Positions 38,114 to 47,212 of a DNA stretch of 64,000 nt are shown here, piece by piece. Where the stretch lies: positions 512,146 to 576,145 of the forward strand of contig NZ_JAPEIQ010000006.1 of assembly GCF_026041215.1 (NCBI RefSeq). Direction: 5' to 3'. Each line of letters begins with the position of its first letter. Within the stretch, counting starts at the first letter, position 1. This stretch comes from Hoyosella sp. YIM 151337 (GTDB taxonomy: Bacteria; Actinomycetota; Actinomycetes; Mycobacteriales; Mycobacteriaceae). The position numbers and the translations under genes were made by a program. The notes below the pieces were generated by a model that was not told the DNA's origin, made no database searches, and saw only the letters and a program-made list of their open reading frames with translations.

Positions 38114-40333
38114 CTAACTATCCGCGTCTCTGGGAAGGCCGAGCATCCGCTCTCCGATGACGTTCAGCTGCACTTCGGTCGTGCCTCCGTAAATGGTGGT
38201 GGCGCGCCCGGCTATAAGCTGTTCCATCGCCTTGTCGCTCGGCTCACCGGGGATTGTCACGACGCCCGCCGGGCCCAATTCCTCCACAACGAACTCCGAG
38301 ATCGCCTGACCGAGAGCCATTCCGAGGAGCTTTCCGACAGAGGAGGTCGTACCGATGTCAGCGCCGGCGAGTTGTTTGAGCACGACGCGTGCACCGATCA
38401 GGTCGACCGCCTGACTTTCGGCCACGAGTTCACCCACCCGGAATCGGGCGTGGGGACCCAGAGCCCGCCCCTTTGCGAATTCGAGCAGATCCTTGTCGGT
38501 CGCGTAGGCCTCCATTTTTTGGCTGAGTGCGACGCGTTCGCCTGCAAGTGTCGTCCGGGCGACTCGCCAACCGTCGTTGACCTCACCGACGACGTGTTCA
38601 TCTGGGATAAAGACGTCATCGAGGAACACCTCGTTGAACAACGCGGAACCGGTCATTTCACGCAGTGGCCGCACCGTCACGCCTGGTGTGGACATATCCA
38701 GCACGAAATACGTGATGCCTTCGTGTTTCGGTTTCGCGGGGTCGGTGCGGGCGATGAGCATCGCCCATTCAGCGAATTGGGCGACTGTCGTCCAGATTTT
38801 CTGTCCGGTGACCTTCCAGCCACCATCGACCTTTACCGCTTTCGTGCTGAGCGACGCGAGGTCCGAACCAGCCCCAGGCTCCGAAAACAGCTGGCACCAC
38901 ACGACGTCACCGCGCAAAGTCGGCACGACGAGGTCGCGCTTCTGCTGCTCAGTGCCGTGTGCAACGATGGCCTGCACCGCCCAGCCACCCATCAGGAGCT
39001 GCGGAAAGGCGATGTCCGCAGCGTGGATTTCCTGCGCGATGACGATCTGTTCGAGCGGCGTTGCTGCACGCCCGTAGGGCTTCGGAAGGTGGGGCTGCAC
39101 CCAACCGCCATCGCCGAGCGCGATGAGCTGCTCGTCCTCATCGCTGATCGCCGCGATCGTCCGCAATTCCTCGCGCACGGCTCGCCGGATCGTCTCCGCT
39201 TCTTCAGGCAGTTCGATGCCAGTGCCGCGTGTGACGCCCGCGAGCGCTTGCACCGCGACACGATCAGCGCGCTCTTCCCTAGTGCCCAGTGCACCGCGAA
39301 TCGCGAGCGCGCGCCGATAGTACAGGTGGGCGTCGTGTTCCCAGGTGAACCCGATGCCGCCATGCACCTGAATACAGTCTTGCGTGACTCGAACCGCAGC
39401 GTCTGGCACCACCAGCCCAGCGATGTCGGCCGCGAACCCGGCCGTGCTATCGCCTTTGTCAAGCGCGCTAGCCGCATCCCATACCACCGCACGGGCCTTT
39501 TCTAGCTCGACACCCATCAGCGCGCATTTATGTTTCACACCCTGGAACTGTCCGATGGGACGGCCGAACTGCACACGGGTCTTCGCGTACTCTGCGGCCG
39601 TCGTGACACACCACGACATGATCCCGAGGGCCTCGGCGGCGAGAATAACGGAGGTCAGCGAACGGCCTCGCTCGATGCTCAGACCGTGCAGCACGCGGTC
39701 CGCGCTCACAATGAGGTCCCGCGCTTCGATCCGGGCGGATCCGCGCAGCAAGTCGATGCTGTCCTGCTCCGTCACTGTGAGACCCGCGGTGTCGACAGCC
39801 ATCCATCGTTCGTCGGGTCCTACTGTCACCGGCAGAACCGCGACAGCGGCCGCCTCGCCGCCTAGCACAGCATCGGCCTGGCCATTCAGTACGTAACCGT
39901 CATCCGTGCGCTGCGCGGTGAATGCTGCGCGCGCCCCGGGCAGCACGACGGCGCCCGCCTGTGTGCCTTCTGCGAGGCCGGGAAGAAGCTCAATTCGGGC
40001 TTTGGAGTCGGCGGCAGCGATCAGGGCGCTGGCAAGTACCGTCGGAACGAAGACTCCCGGAGCGATGTGCCGGGCAAACGCCTCGAGCGCGACGGCCAGC
40101 GTGAGTATGCCGTCACCACTGCCGCCGTGCTCCTCGGGGATGTGCAGCCCGAGGAGATCCTGGTTACCGAGCGCGTCCCAGAACGGGGGAAGCGAATCAT
40201 GCTGGGGTGCTTCGACGGCCGCCCTGACGTCATCAGCCGTGATATGCCGTTCGGCGAACGACGCTACCGATTCCGCGAGAGCTCGGTGTTCATCCGTAAG
40301 CCCAAGACCGAGTTCGTATGATTTGCGTGCCAT
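38114..40333 (-). CDS. Fused acyl-CoA dehydrogenase (FadE34-like, two ACAD domains)
   Basis: A 739-residue protein with two acyl-CoA dehydrogenase modules in one chain. Residues about 1-370 form the first (LTDEHRALAESVASFAER to TQDCIQVHGGIGFTWEHD); about 390-739 the second (LSLSTKAVKVDGGWKVTGQK to IYGGTTEVQLNVIGERMLG). Mycobacterial FadE34 (ChsE3), which oxidises steroid side-chain CoA thioesters, has this layout and length. Next genes upstream in the message are an SDR, MaoC, SRPBCC and Ltp1-like thiolase, i.e. a near-complete beta-oxidation set. The substrate (steroid, bile acid or other branched acid) is inferred. Confidence 0.88.
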   Translation of the reverse strand: MARKSYELGLGLTDEHRALAESVASFAERHITADDVRAAVEAPQHDSLPPFWDALGNQDLLGLHIPEEHGGSGDGILTLAVALEAFARHIAPGVFVPTVLASALIAAADSKARIELLPGLAEGTQAGAVVLPGARAAFTAQRTDDGYVLNGQADAVLGGEAAAVAVLPVTVGPDERWMAVDTAGLTVTEQDSIDLLRGSARIEARDLIVSADRVLHGLSIERGRSLTSVILAAEALGIMSWCVTTAAEYAKTRVQFGRPIGQFQGVKHKCALMGVELEKARAVVWDAASALDKGDSTAGFAADIAGLVVPDAAVRVTQDCIQVHGGIGFTWEHDAHLYYRRALAIRGALGTREERADRVAVQALAGVTRGTGIELPEEAETIRRAVREELRTIAAISDEDEQLIALGDGGWVQPHLPKPYGRAATPLEQIVIAQEIHAADIAFPQLLMGGWAVQAIVAHGTEQQKRDLVVPTLRGDVVWCQLFSEPGAGSDLASLSTKAVKVDGGWKVTGQKIWTTVAQFAEWAMLIARTDPAKPKHEGITYFVLDMSTPGVTVRPLREMTGSALFNEVFLDDVFIPDEHVVGEVNDGWRVARTTLAGERVALSQKMEAYATDKDLLEFAKGRALGPHARFRVGELVAESQAVDLIGARVVLKQLAGADIGTTSSVGKLLGMALGQAISEFVVEELGPAGVVTIPGEPSDKAMEQLIAGRATTIYGGTTEVQLNVIGERMLGLPRDADS

Positions 40334-40341
40334 TCTGTCCC

Positions 40342-41211
40342 CTACCCGAGCCGCTCAGCGAGGTCGCTGATGCGCCAAGGACCATCGGTTTCAATAGTCT
40401 CGCCACCGGACCATCCATGGAGTTCGGTGATCGCGCCGCCCTGAACTGCGAAGACCTTGCCGGTGAGCTTGCATTCCGGGCTGGCCAGACGGGCGACGAG
40501 CGGTGAAATGTTGGATGGACTGAATGCGTCGAATTCACCTTCCGGCACCTCGGCGGCGAAGATTGCCCCCATTCCCGGTGTCGCGAGGGTCAAGCGTGTT
40601 CGGGCGATTGGCGCGATCGCATTGACACGCACGCCAAAGCGTTCGAGTTCGTCAGCGGCGACGAGAGTCAGCGCGGCGATCCCCGCCTTGGCGGCGCCGT
40701 AGTTGCTCTGACCCGCGTTGGGCATAAACGTCCCGGACGCGGACGCGGTGTTGATGACCGAAGCGTTGACCTCTGCGCCGGCCTTCGTCTGTTCTTTCCA
40801 ATACGCTGCAGCGTGCCGTAGCGGCGCTGCATGCCCCTTGAGGTGCACTGAGATCACTGCATCCCACTGGCTCTCTTCCATACTGGCGAGATAGGCGTCG
40901 CGCAGAATTCCGGCGTTATTGACGAGGATGTCGAGTCGGCCGAACTCATCGACCGCCTGTTGCACCATTGCGGCCGCGCCATCCCAGGTCGCCACGTTGT
41001 CGGTGTTCGCGATCGCGGTGCCGCCGGCTGCGATTATTTCGTCTGCAACTTGCTGTGCGGGGCCGGTGTCGCTGCCGCTGCCGTCATTCGCGCCGCCGAG
41101 ATCATTGACGACCACGTGCGCGCCTTCACGGGCGAACAGGAGGGCATGTTCGCGGCCGATGCCGCGTCCAGCACCCGTAATGATCGCGACGCGACCATCG
41201 AGAGATCCCAT
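40342..41211 (-). CDS. SDR-family 3-hydroxyacyl-CoA-type dehydrogenase
   Basis: A 289-residue short-chain dehydrogenase of the group joined in eukaryotic multifunctional enzyme type 2 (17-beta-HSD4-like). Nucleotide motif GAGRGIGREHALLF, an NNAG motif, catalytic Ser-Tyr-Lys within NTASASGTF and SNYGAAKAG. The long loop NDLGGANDGSG matches MFE-2-type SDRs. It lies eight bases upstream of the FadE gene and 20 bases after the hydratase, so the same operon. Likely oxidises the 3-hydroxyacyl-CoA formed by the MaoC protein. Confidence 0.88.
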   Translation of the reverse strand: MGSLDGRVAIITGAGRGIGREHALLFAREGAHVVVNDLGGANDGSGSDTGPAQQVADEIIAAGGTAIANTDNVATWDGAAAMVQQAVDEFGRLDILVNNAGILRDAYLASMEESQWDAVISVHLKGHAAPLRHAAAYWKEQTKAGAEVNASVINTASASGTFMPNAGQSNYGAAKAGIAALTLVAADELERFGVRVNAIAPIARTRLTLATPGMGAIFAAEVPEGEFDAFSPSNISPLVARLASPECKLTGKVFAVQGGAITELHGWSGGETIETDGPWRISDLAERLG

Positions 41212-41231
41212 GCTTATTGAACTCCTTTAGA

Positions 41232-42089
41232 TCAGGCGAAATCGACCAGGCCGTCTTTCAGCACTAGTGCGCCGTCGTCCGCTGTCGTCTCGAATGCGTA
41301 TGAGCCGCTTGGCGACTGATAGAAGGACGTGACAATGTCTTGTCCCGGCAGGACAGGTTTCGCAAACCGCACCGCCAGACGTCGCAGCTGCGCTGTCTGG
41401 CCGAGTTCGGTCAGCGCTGCCCATGATGTGAACGCGAGGGTGCACAGGCCGTGGTTGATAATTCCGGGAAGACCTGACATGCGGGCGATTTCATCGTCAA
41501 GATGAATCGGCATCGGGTCACCAGAAGCCGGGGAATACCGGAAAGTCTGGTCGTCGTCAATGTGCTGACGGACGATCGCAGCTGGCGCGGCATTCCGCAA
41601 TGACTCATCGAAGCGATGGGCGGGGGCGGACTCACCCTCAGCCGGTCCCGCGTCGACCTTCCGGAAGAACGCGGTGAGCCACTGCTCGTTGACGAGATCG
41701 CCTGCATCAGTCTTCGTTTCCGCGTAGATCACGACTGTTGATCCGTTATCGCGTCCAGTGAATCCGATTGGCTTCGCACGGACTTCGAGTCGATCCCCCG
41801 GGCGAATGGGGCGATGGAAGTGAAAATCCTGCTCTCCATGGACGAGTTTCATGAGTAACTCGACTGGCGCAACGGAAAGCGCCGCCGGCGCCATCGACAT
41901 AAACACCGGCACCACCGCGAATACCGGTGGCGCAACCTCACCATTACGATGCGCGCTGATCGGATCGTTAGTGGCGGCGGCGTATTCGGCGATGCGCTCA
42001 GCCGTTACGTCGAAGTGTTCGGTCTCAGTCCACTGACCGAGTCCCGATGTGTCGAACGTAACCGGCTGAGCCTGTGAGGTGGCCGTCAT
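41232..42089 (-). CDS. MaoC-type enoyl-CoA hydratase
   Basis: A 285-residue double hot-dog protein. The N-terminal half resembles the FAS1-like dehydratase arrangement (TAERIAEYAAATNDPISAHR) and the C-terminal half holds the hydratase site (YSPASGDPMPIHLDDEIAR with Asp/His, then PGIINHGLCTLAF). Mammalian MFE-2 hydratase 2 is the nearest idea. It would hydrate 2-enoyl-CoA made by the neighbouring acyl-CoA dehydrogenase. Within the operon, 6 bases before the next gene. Confidence 0.88.
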   Translation of the reverse strand: MTATSQAQPVTFDTSGLGQWTETEHFDVTAERIAEYAAATNDPISAHRNGEVAPPVFAVVPVFMSMAPAALSVAPVELLMKLVHGEQDFHFHRPIRPGDRLEVRAKPIGFTGRDNGSTVVIYAETKTDAGDLVNEQWLTAFFRKVDAGPAEGESAPAHRFDESLRNAAPAAIVRQHIDDDQTFRYSPASGDPMPIHLDDEIARMSGLPGIINHGLCTLAFTSWAALTELGQTAQLRRLAVRFAKPVLPGQDIVTSFYQSPSGSYAFETTADDGALVLKDGLVDFA

Positions 42090-42095
42090 CGCTGG

Positions 42096-42527
42096 TCACG
42101 CCACCAGTGCGCTGAACTTCTCGATCGACTCGTCAAGATCCGCCTGCGCGTGCTTCGCCACCGCTTTGCCGATAGGCCCGACGATCATGGTGCCGTTGAA
42201 AGAAGCGTCGATAGTGGCGCGCGTTCCGTCACCGTCAGGCTCGACGCCAAAGGAGATGTCCACCTTGACCCCCGCCATTCCGGTGCCGGTGATGCGGACA
42301 CGGTCGACTTCTTCGAACTCCTCCACCGTCCACTCGATCTTGTTGGCCATGCCCATCACTGAAATAACCTGAGTGATCTGTGTACCTTTGCCGGGCTTTT
42401 CGGGGAGTTCACTCTTCCACTTGACGTGCATCTTCAGCCATTCATCCCAGCGCGAGAGGTCGAGGAGAGCCTCCCAGCCCTTCTCCGGCGGGACAGGGAT
42501 GACTTTGGATACGGACACTGATGCCAT
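42096..42527 (-). CDS. SRPBCC-family (START-like) protein
   Basis: A 143-residue single-domain lipid-binding-type protein. Start is ATG 42527 (MASVSVSKVIPVPPEKGWEAL) with AAGGAGC eight bases before; the longer frame upstream overlaps the thiolase gene. The helix-grip pattern has DLSRWDEWLKMHVKW and the C-terminal long helix VAKHAQADLDESIEKFSAL. Similar to polyketide-cyclase/CoxG-like SRPBCC proteins. Probably helps the adjoining beta-oxidation enzymes handle hydrophobic acyl chains (inference). Confidence 0.82.
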   Translation of the reverse strand: MASVSVSKVIPVPPEKGWEALLDLSRWDEWLKMHVKWKSELPEKPGKGTQITQVISVMGMANKIEWTVEEFEEVDRVRITGTGMAGVKVDISFGVEPDGDGTRATIDASFNGTMIVGPIGKAVAKHAQADLDESIEKFSALVA

Positions 42528-42565
42528 GGTTTGCTCCTTAAGGGTTGGGCTCGATAGGTCTGTGG

Positions 42566-43759
42566 TCAGCGATCGGCAGGCTGGTATGCGGTGACGACTA
42601 CCGCCCCGCCGAGGCCAATGTTGTGCTGGAGTGCGGTCTTCGCTCCGGTGACTTGGCGTTTTTCTGCCGTTCCACGGAGTTGCCAGGTGAGTTCGGCACA
42701 CTGCGCGAGGCCGGTCGCACCGAGCGGGTGCCCTTTCGAGATCAGCCCGCCCGAGGGATTGACGACCCAGCGACCGCCGTAGGTGGTGTCGTCGTTATCG
42801 ACGAGCTTTCCGCCGTCCCCTTCGGCGCACAGACCGAGCGCTTCGTAGGTAATGAGTTCGTTGGTGGAGAAGCAGTCATGCAACTCGATGACGTCGACGT
42901 CGTCTGGCCCGATCCCAGCTTGGTCGTAGACCTTGCGCGCTGCCGTCTTGGTCATGTCGGCCCCGACGAGTGTGATCGCGCTGTTCGCCGAGAACGTGGA
43001 GGCAAGGTCGGTGACCATCGCCTGTCCGACGATTTCCACCGCACGGCCACTGAGCCCGTGCTCGTCAACAAACCGTTCGCTGGCGAGAATTGCCGCCCCC
43101 GCCCCGTCGGAGGTTGGCGAGCATTGCAGCTTCGTCAGCGGCGCGTAGATCTCTTTAGCGTTCAGTACCTCGTCGAGGCTGTACGCGTCACGGAACTGTG
43201 CGTAGGGGTTGTTTTGCGAATGCCGGTGGTTTTTGACGCCAATCTTGGCGAACTGCTCAGCCGTGGTTCCGTATTTGTCCATGTGTTCACGCCCGGCCGC
43301 GCCGAACATGTAGGGCGCCGGCGGCATTGCGAATTCCTGTAGTTCAGCAAGGGCCATAAGGTGGCGCATCATCGGCTGCTCGCGGTCGTCAAAGGTCGAC
43401 CCGAGCGAACCCGGCTGCATCTTCTCGAATCCGAGGGCGAGCGCGCAGTCCGCACTCCCGCCGCGGATGGCTTGCGCTGCAAGGAACAACGCTGCGGAGC
43501 CGGTGGAACAGTTGTTGTTGACGTTGACGATCGGCACACCGGTCATGCCCAGTTCGTAAATCGCACGCTGGCCCGATGTCGACTCACCGTAGACATACCC
43601 CGCGTAGGCCTGTTCGATTTCGTTGTAGGCGATGCCTGCGTCGTCCAGCGCATTTACACCAGCGGTGCGAGCCATATCGGGGTAGTCCCACTCGACGGCG
43701 CCTGGCTTTTCGAATTTCGTCATCCCCACTCCGATGACGAACACCCTGTTCTGCGTCAT
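42566..43759 (-). CDS. Thiolase-fold lipid-transfer protein Ltp1-like
   Basis: A 397-residue SCP-x-type thiolase without a C-terminal SCP2 domain. Start [20 protein letters not shown] matches what I recall of mycobacterial Ltp1. Catalytic Cys about 84 in [14 protein letters not shown] and [10 protein letters not shown] provide the His and second Cys region equivalents. First gene of the lipid operon; its start faces the TetR gene. It likely performs thiolytic or aldolytic cleavage of the beta-ketoacyl-CoA (inference). Confidence 0.9.
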   Translation of the reverse strand: MTQNRVFVIGVGMTKFEKPGAVEWDYPDMARTAGVNALDDAGIAYNEIEQAYAGYVYGESTSGQRAIYELGMTGVPIVNVNNNCSTGSAALFLAAQAIRGGSADCALALGFEKMQPGSLGSTFDDREQPMMRHLMALAELQEFAMPPAPYMFGAAGREHMDKYGTTAEQFAKIGVKNHRHSQNNPYAQFRDAYSLDEVLNAKEIYAPLTKLQCSPTSDGAGAAILASERFVDEHGLSGRAVEIVGQAMVTDLASTFSANSAITLVGADMTKTAARKVYDQAGIGPDDVDVIELHDCFSTNELITYEALGLCAEGDGGKLVDNDDTTYGGRWVVNPSGGLISKGHPLGATGLAQCAELTWQLRGTAEKRQVTGAKTALQHNIGLGGAVVVTAYQPADR

Positions 43760-43869
43760 TGCACGAACTCCTGATCATCGGCGCCCAACTTGGTGGGACG
43801 CGGTGTATCAGTAATGTAGGTGATGCAATATGTCTCACACAAGTAGACTGGCCGATTATTCTCATATTC

Positions 43870-44583
43870 GTGTCGCAGAAAGCAGTCCAGAGCCGGGCAC
43901 CCCAGGACCGGCGCGCCGTCCGATGGGAAGCCCACAAAGAGCACCGGCGCAGAAGCATCCTCGACGGGGCCGTCTCCGCAATCGAAGAAATCGGCCCTGA
44001 CGTGGGAGTCAGTGATATCGCCAAACACGCTGGGGTGACACGCGCAGTGATCTACCGGTTTTTCCGGGACCGCGCGGACCTCGACTTCCAGATTCGCTCC
44101 CACATCGCCGATGACGTGCTCAGCGGTGTCACACCTACTTTCACCATTGAGGACACGGCACAGTCGCTCATCCGGCGTGCCGTCCATACCTACATCGGGT
44201 GGACGAAAGATCACCCAAACCTGCACCAGTTCGTGGGACGCCGCTCCTCCCGGGACGGCACCCGCGGGCCCGACGTCGCCACGGGAGCGAAAACCACGAT
44301 GGCGCTGCAGGCCCGCGAAATCTTCACCATGGTGCTCACCGCGGCGGGCCGCGAAACTGACATCGCAGAGCCCCTCGCCTTTGCTCTAGTAGGCCTCGTT
44401 GACTCAGCGGTCAATCGGTGGCGGCGCAGCAAAGGCAAGGACCTGAGCGCACAACGCCTCGAAACACTCCTGACCCAGTGGATCTGGCAGCTGATCAGCT
44501 CGAATATGGAAGAAGTCGGGATCTCGATTCCACCCGACATTCCGGTTTCACAGGCGCTGAAGGACCTCGCGGAGAGCGCCTAG
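43870..44583 (+). CDS. TetR-family regulator of the lipid operon
   Basis: A 237-residue TetR protein. GTG 43870 (MSQKAVQSR) is chosen because the ORF continuing to 43759 would overlap the divergent thiolase start; no strong ribosome site separates the options. The DNA-binding helix-turn-helix is AHKEHRRRSILDGAVSAIEE with VSDIAKHAGVTRAVIYRFFR. Divergent position (110 bases) makes it the probable repressor of the Ltp1-SRPBCC-MaoC-SDR-FadE operon, with an acyl-CoA as inducer (inference). An imperfect dyad GTCT-N9-AGAC lies in the shared region. Ends overlap the hydratase stop by 4 bases. Confidence 0.8.
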   Translation: MSQKAVQSRAPQDRRAVRWEAHKEHRRRSILDGAVSAIEEIGPDVGVSDIAKHAGVTRAVIYRFFRDRADLDFQIRSHIADDVLSGVTPTFTIEDTAQSLIRRAVHTYIGWTKDHPNLHQFVGRRSSRDGTRGPDVATGAKTTMALQAREIFTMVLTAAGRETDIAEPLAFALVGLVDSAVNRWRRSKGKDLSAQRLETLLTQWIWQLISSNMEEVGISIPPDIPVSQALKDLAESA

Positions 44584-45383
44584 TCGCCGGTGAAATGCGG
44601 TGCGCGCTTCTCCATGAACGCCTCGACCGCCTCGACGTGGTCGCTAGTGTGGTGCGCGAGCGGCTGCATCGCGGCGGAAAGTTCGAGCAGACTTTCAAGT
44701 CCGAGCTTCTGCCCTTCACGCAGCAACTTTTTCGTCATGCGAAGCGCATGTGGCGGGTTTGCGGCGACTCGCCGCGCAAGTGCGTGCGCCTCGCCCATGA
44801 GTGCCGCCCCTGGTACGACCTTTGAGACGAGTCCCCACTCAAGGGCAGTCTGCGCATCGATTGCATCGCCGGTAAATGCCATCTCGGCGGCACGCGCATT
44901 GCCCACTGCTCGCGGCAGCAGCCACGCCCCACCATCCCCGGGGATGATTCCGAGCTTGATGAAACTCTCAGCGAACACTGCAGTGTCGGCGGCAATCCGC
45001 ATGTCACACATCAGTGCGAGGTCACAGCCCGCGCCGATCGCAGCACCATTAACAGCTGCGATCACGGGGATTTCGCAATGGTATAGGGCCAGCGGGATCC
45101 GCTGAATCCCGTTGCGGTACCCGTTGCGCTGCTGATGTGGGGCACCCCCGAAGATTCCCTGCCGGTCCGCCATGTGCTTGATATTCCCGCCGGACGAAAA
45201 ACCCTTCCCCGCACCGGTGAGAATCGCAACGCGTACGTCCATGTCGCGGTTCGCCTCCCAGATGAGTTCGGTCAGCCGGTCTACCACAGCCTGATCTGAG
45301 ATCGGGTTGCGCTGATCCGGCAAGTTGAGCGTCCACGTGACGATGTGGTTTTCCCGCGTTACGAGTACCACGTCATTCGACAT
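44580..45383 (-). CDS. Enoyl-CoA hydratase/isomerase (crotonase family)
   Basis: A 267-residue crotonase. Start at ATG 45383 after AAGAAAGGTG. Oxyanion-hole block GAGKGFSSGGNIKHMADRQ and the catalytic segment AAVNGAAIGAGCDLALMCD followed by FAESFIKLGIIPGDGGAWLL (with the two catalytic-acid positions as Glu and Asp/Gly) are present. The longest frame begins 10 codons earlier. It may serve the same lipid pathway but is on a separate message next to the hydrolase. Confidence 0.88.
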   Translation of the reverse strand: MSNDVVLVTRENHIVTWTLNLPDQRNPISDQAVVDRLTELIWEANRDMDVRVAILTGAGKGFSSGGNIKHMADRQGIFGGAPHQQRNGYRNGIQRIPLALYHCEIPVIAAVNGAAIGAGCDLALMCDMRIAADTAVFAESFIKLGIIPGDGGAWLLPRAVGNARAAEMAFTGDAIDAQTALEWGLVSKVVPGAALMGEAHALARRVAANPPHALRMTKKLLREGQKLGLESLLELSAAMQPLAHHTSDHVEAVEAFMEKRAPHFTGD

Positions 45384-45396
45384 GCAGCACCTTTCT

Positions 45397-46248
45397 TCAC
45401 GACCATTTGGCAAGCAACGCTTCTATGTGCCCCACCAATTCAAGCGGTGCATCGAACATCACGTGATGGCCGCTCTCGACTACTGCGAATACCGCGTCTG
45501 GCCCGAGCAGCGTTTCAGCTGCCCGCAGCGTTTCCTCGTTTATCACCGACCGTCGGCTTGCGCGCAGCAAGGCCGCAGGTGACAGCAGTGCGCGGTCAAC
45601 GGCCTGGGGCCGCGTCAGCGCCGTGAAAACGCCCGGATCGAACTTCCACGTCCACCCCCGCGGGCCCCTGCGAACGGACCGCAGCCCTACATGCCGCCGC
45701 AGATACGGGGCGATCGGTTCGATGGTGCCAATCGGCTGGAAGGCTGCGGCCGCTTTCCGTTGATCCGGGTAGACCTTGCCGCTGCCCAGCGCCATCTCGG
45801 CGAAGCCCGTCTTATGTGCCTCCGACGGCGGACGCGCAAAACCTGAATCCACGAAGACAACGCCGCCAAACGAAGTTACGGTAGTTGCGAGTTCGTATGC
45901 AACGCGTCCGCCCATACTGTGCGCGACAAGTACTGGACTGCGGAGATGGAGCTCATTGACGACAGCGAAAACGTCTCGCGCCCACTGCTCGTAACTGTAC
46001 GTGCGACGATGCTCGCTATCGCCGTGCCCGCTGAGACTCACTGCTACCACCCGGCGATTGCGGGCAAGCTGGGGCCCGATGTGGTCCCACCAGCTGGCAT
46101 TGGCGGCGACACCGTGAATGAGCACTACGCTAGCCGCGCCGACCGGGCCCCACGCCCGGTAAGCGACGTTCACACCGTCGCTCACGGTATATCCAACATC
46201 GACTGGTGCCGCGACCGCGGCGCGGAACCACTCCGGTTCACTACTCAT
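45397..46248 (-). CDS. Alpha/beta-hydrolase
   Basis: A 283-residue hydrolase. Nucleophile Ser in VLVAHSMGGRVAYEL; oxyanion HGVAANASWW; acid residue in FVDSGFARPP region and catalytic His in VESGHHVMFD. Start at ATG 46248 (MSSEPEWFRAAV) is preferred over ATG 46287, which would overlap the aldo/keto reductase gene. Thirteen bases ahead of the enoyl-CoA hydratase start, so likely co-transcribed. Substrate unknown. Confidence 0.83.
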   Translation of the reverse strand: MSSEPEWFRAAVAAPVDVGYTVSDGVNVAYRAWGPVGAASVVLIHGVAANASWWDHIGPQLARNRRVVAVSLSGHGDSEHRRTYSYEQWARDVFAVVNELHLRSPVLVAHSMGGRVAYELATTVTSFGGVVFVDSGFARPPSEAHKTGFAEMALGSGKVYPDQRKAAAAFQPIGTIEPIAPYLRRHVGLRSVRRGPRGWTWKFDPGVFTALTRPQAVDRALLSPAALLRASRRSVINEETLRAAETLLGPDAVFAVVESGHHVMFDAPLELVGHIEALLAKWS

Positions 46249-46270
46249 CTGCGCCCTCCGTTCCAGGACT

Positions 46271-47212
46271 CTACGGCAGGGGCGCACCGCGAGCCGTAAT
46301 CCATAGGTCGTACCACTCCTCGTGAGTGAGCTGGGGTTCGCTCACCACCGCGTCCCGGCAGGCACGAATGCGGTCCGGCTGGGCGGTACCGATGACTGGA
46401 GCAATCCGGGCTGGATGCCGCTGCAGCCACCACAGCAGAATTGTTTCCGGTGTGGTGTGCTTTGTATGTGCCAGCGTCCGGACTAGTTCCGCGGTCGCGA
46501 TCTCCGTATTCGTCTGTTGCCTGCCGCTGTACCGGCCCTGCGCCAGCGAGGCCCACGCCTGCAGCCGCACATCATGCATGCGACAGTACTCAATCGTCCC
46601 GTGCGGAAACCCGATTTGAGTCGCATCAGCGGTATTGACCAGGACCCCAAGCTCAATCCAGTCCCGCCGGAACAGACTCATTTCAAGCTGGTTCACAACG
46701 AGCGGTACGTCCAGGCAGCTCTGCAGGTATGCGATCTGCGGTGCATCCATGTTGGATACACCGAAGGCCCGCACCAAGCCTTGTTTGTGGAGCGACGTGA
46801 ATGCCTCACTGATGTCGTCGGGATCGGCAAGCGGATCTGGCCGGTGCAGTAGCAGGGTGTCAATAACGTTTGTCCGCAGTCGCTCGAGACTGCCCTCCAC
46901 GCTCTGGACGATATGCTGCCCGCGCAAGTCGTACAGTCCTTTACTCAGCCCTCCGGGAAGCCTGATTCCGCACTTAGTCTGGATGCGGATCTGCTCACGT
47001 AAACCCGGGGCACCCGCGAGGACTTCGCCGAAAACAGCTTCCGATTTGCCGCCACGATAGATATCGGCGTGGTCGAATTCGGTGATACCAACGTCGAGAG
47101 CTGTCTCGATTGCTGCCTCTGCCTGTGCGACTTCACGTGCCCCGTACTTTTCTGCGGCCCACTCGCCACCCAACCCCATGCATCCGTACAACGGCCGTCC
47201 AAAGAGCGTCAC
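46271..47212 (-). CDS. Aldo/keto reductase
   Basis: A 313-residue NADPH-dependent AKR of the YdhF-like group. Catalytic tetrad blocks: Asp/Tyr in FDHADIYRGGKSE, Lys in RIQTKCGI, His in DTLLLHRPDP. The cofactor-site pattern PVIGTAQPDRIR is late, as usual. It overlaps the next gene (cyclase) by four bases at its start and lies 22 bases before the hydrolase, forming a same-strand run. Substrate unknown. Confidence 0.88.
   Translation of the reverse strand: MTLFGRPLYGCMGLGGEWAAEKYGAREVAQAEAAIETALDVGITEFDHADIYRGGKSEAVFGEVLAGAPGLREQIRIQTKCGIRLPGGLSKGLYDLRGQHIVQSVEGSLERLRTNVIDTLLLHRPDPLADPDDISEAFTSLHKQGLVRAFGVSNMDAPQIAYLQSCLDVPLVVNQLEMSLFRRDWIELGVLVNTADATQIGFPHGTIEYCRMHDVRLQAWASLAQGRYSGRQQTNTEIATAELVRTLAHTKHTTPETILLWWLQRHPARIAPVIGTAQPDRIRACRDAVVSEPQLTHEEWYDLWITARGAPLP

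Noticed and set aside
38372-39505. Long plus-strand frame of 377 codons inside the FadE34-like gene
   Set aside because: It is the antisense shadow of a well-recognised gene with clear motifs; typical for high-GC DNA.
42545-43342. Plus-strand 265-codon frame opposite the thiolase gene
   Set aside because: Antisense to Ltp1-like gene with intact catalytic motifs; no ribosome site.
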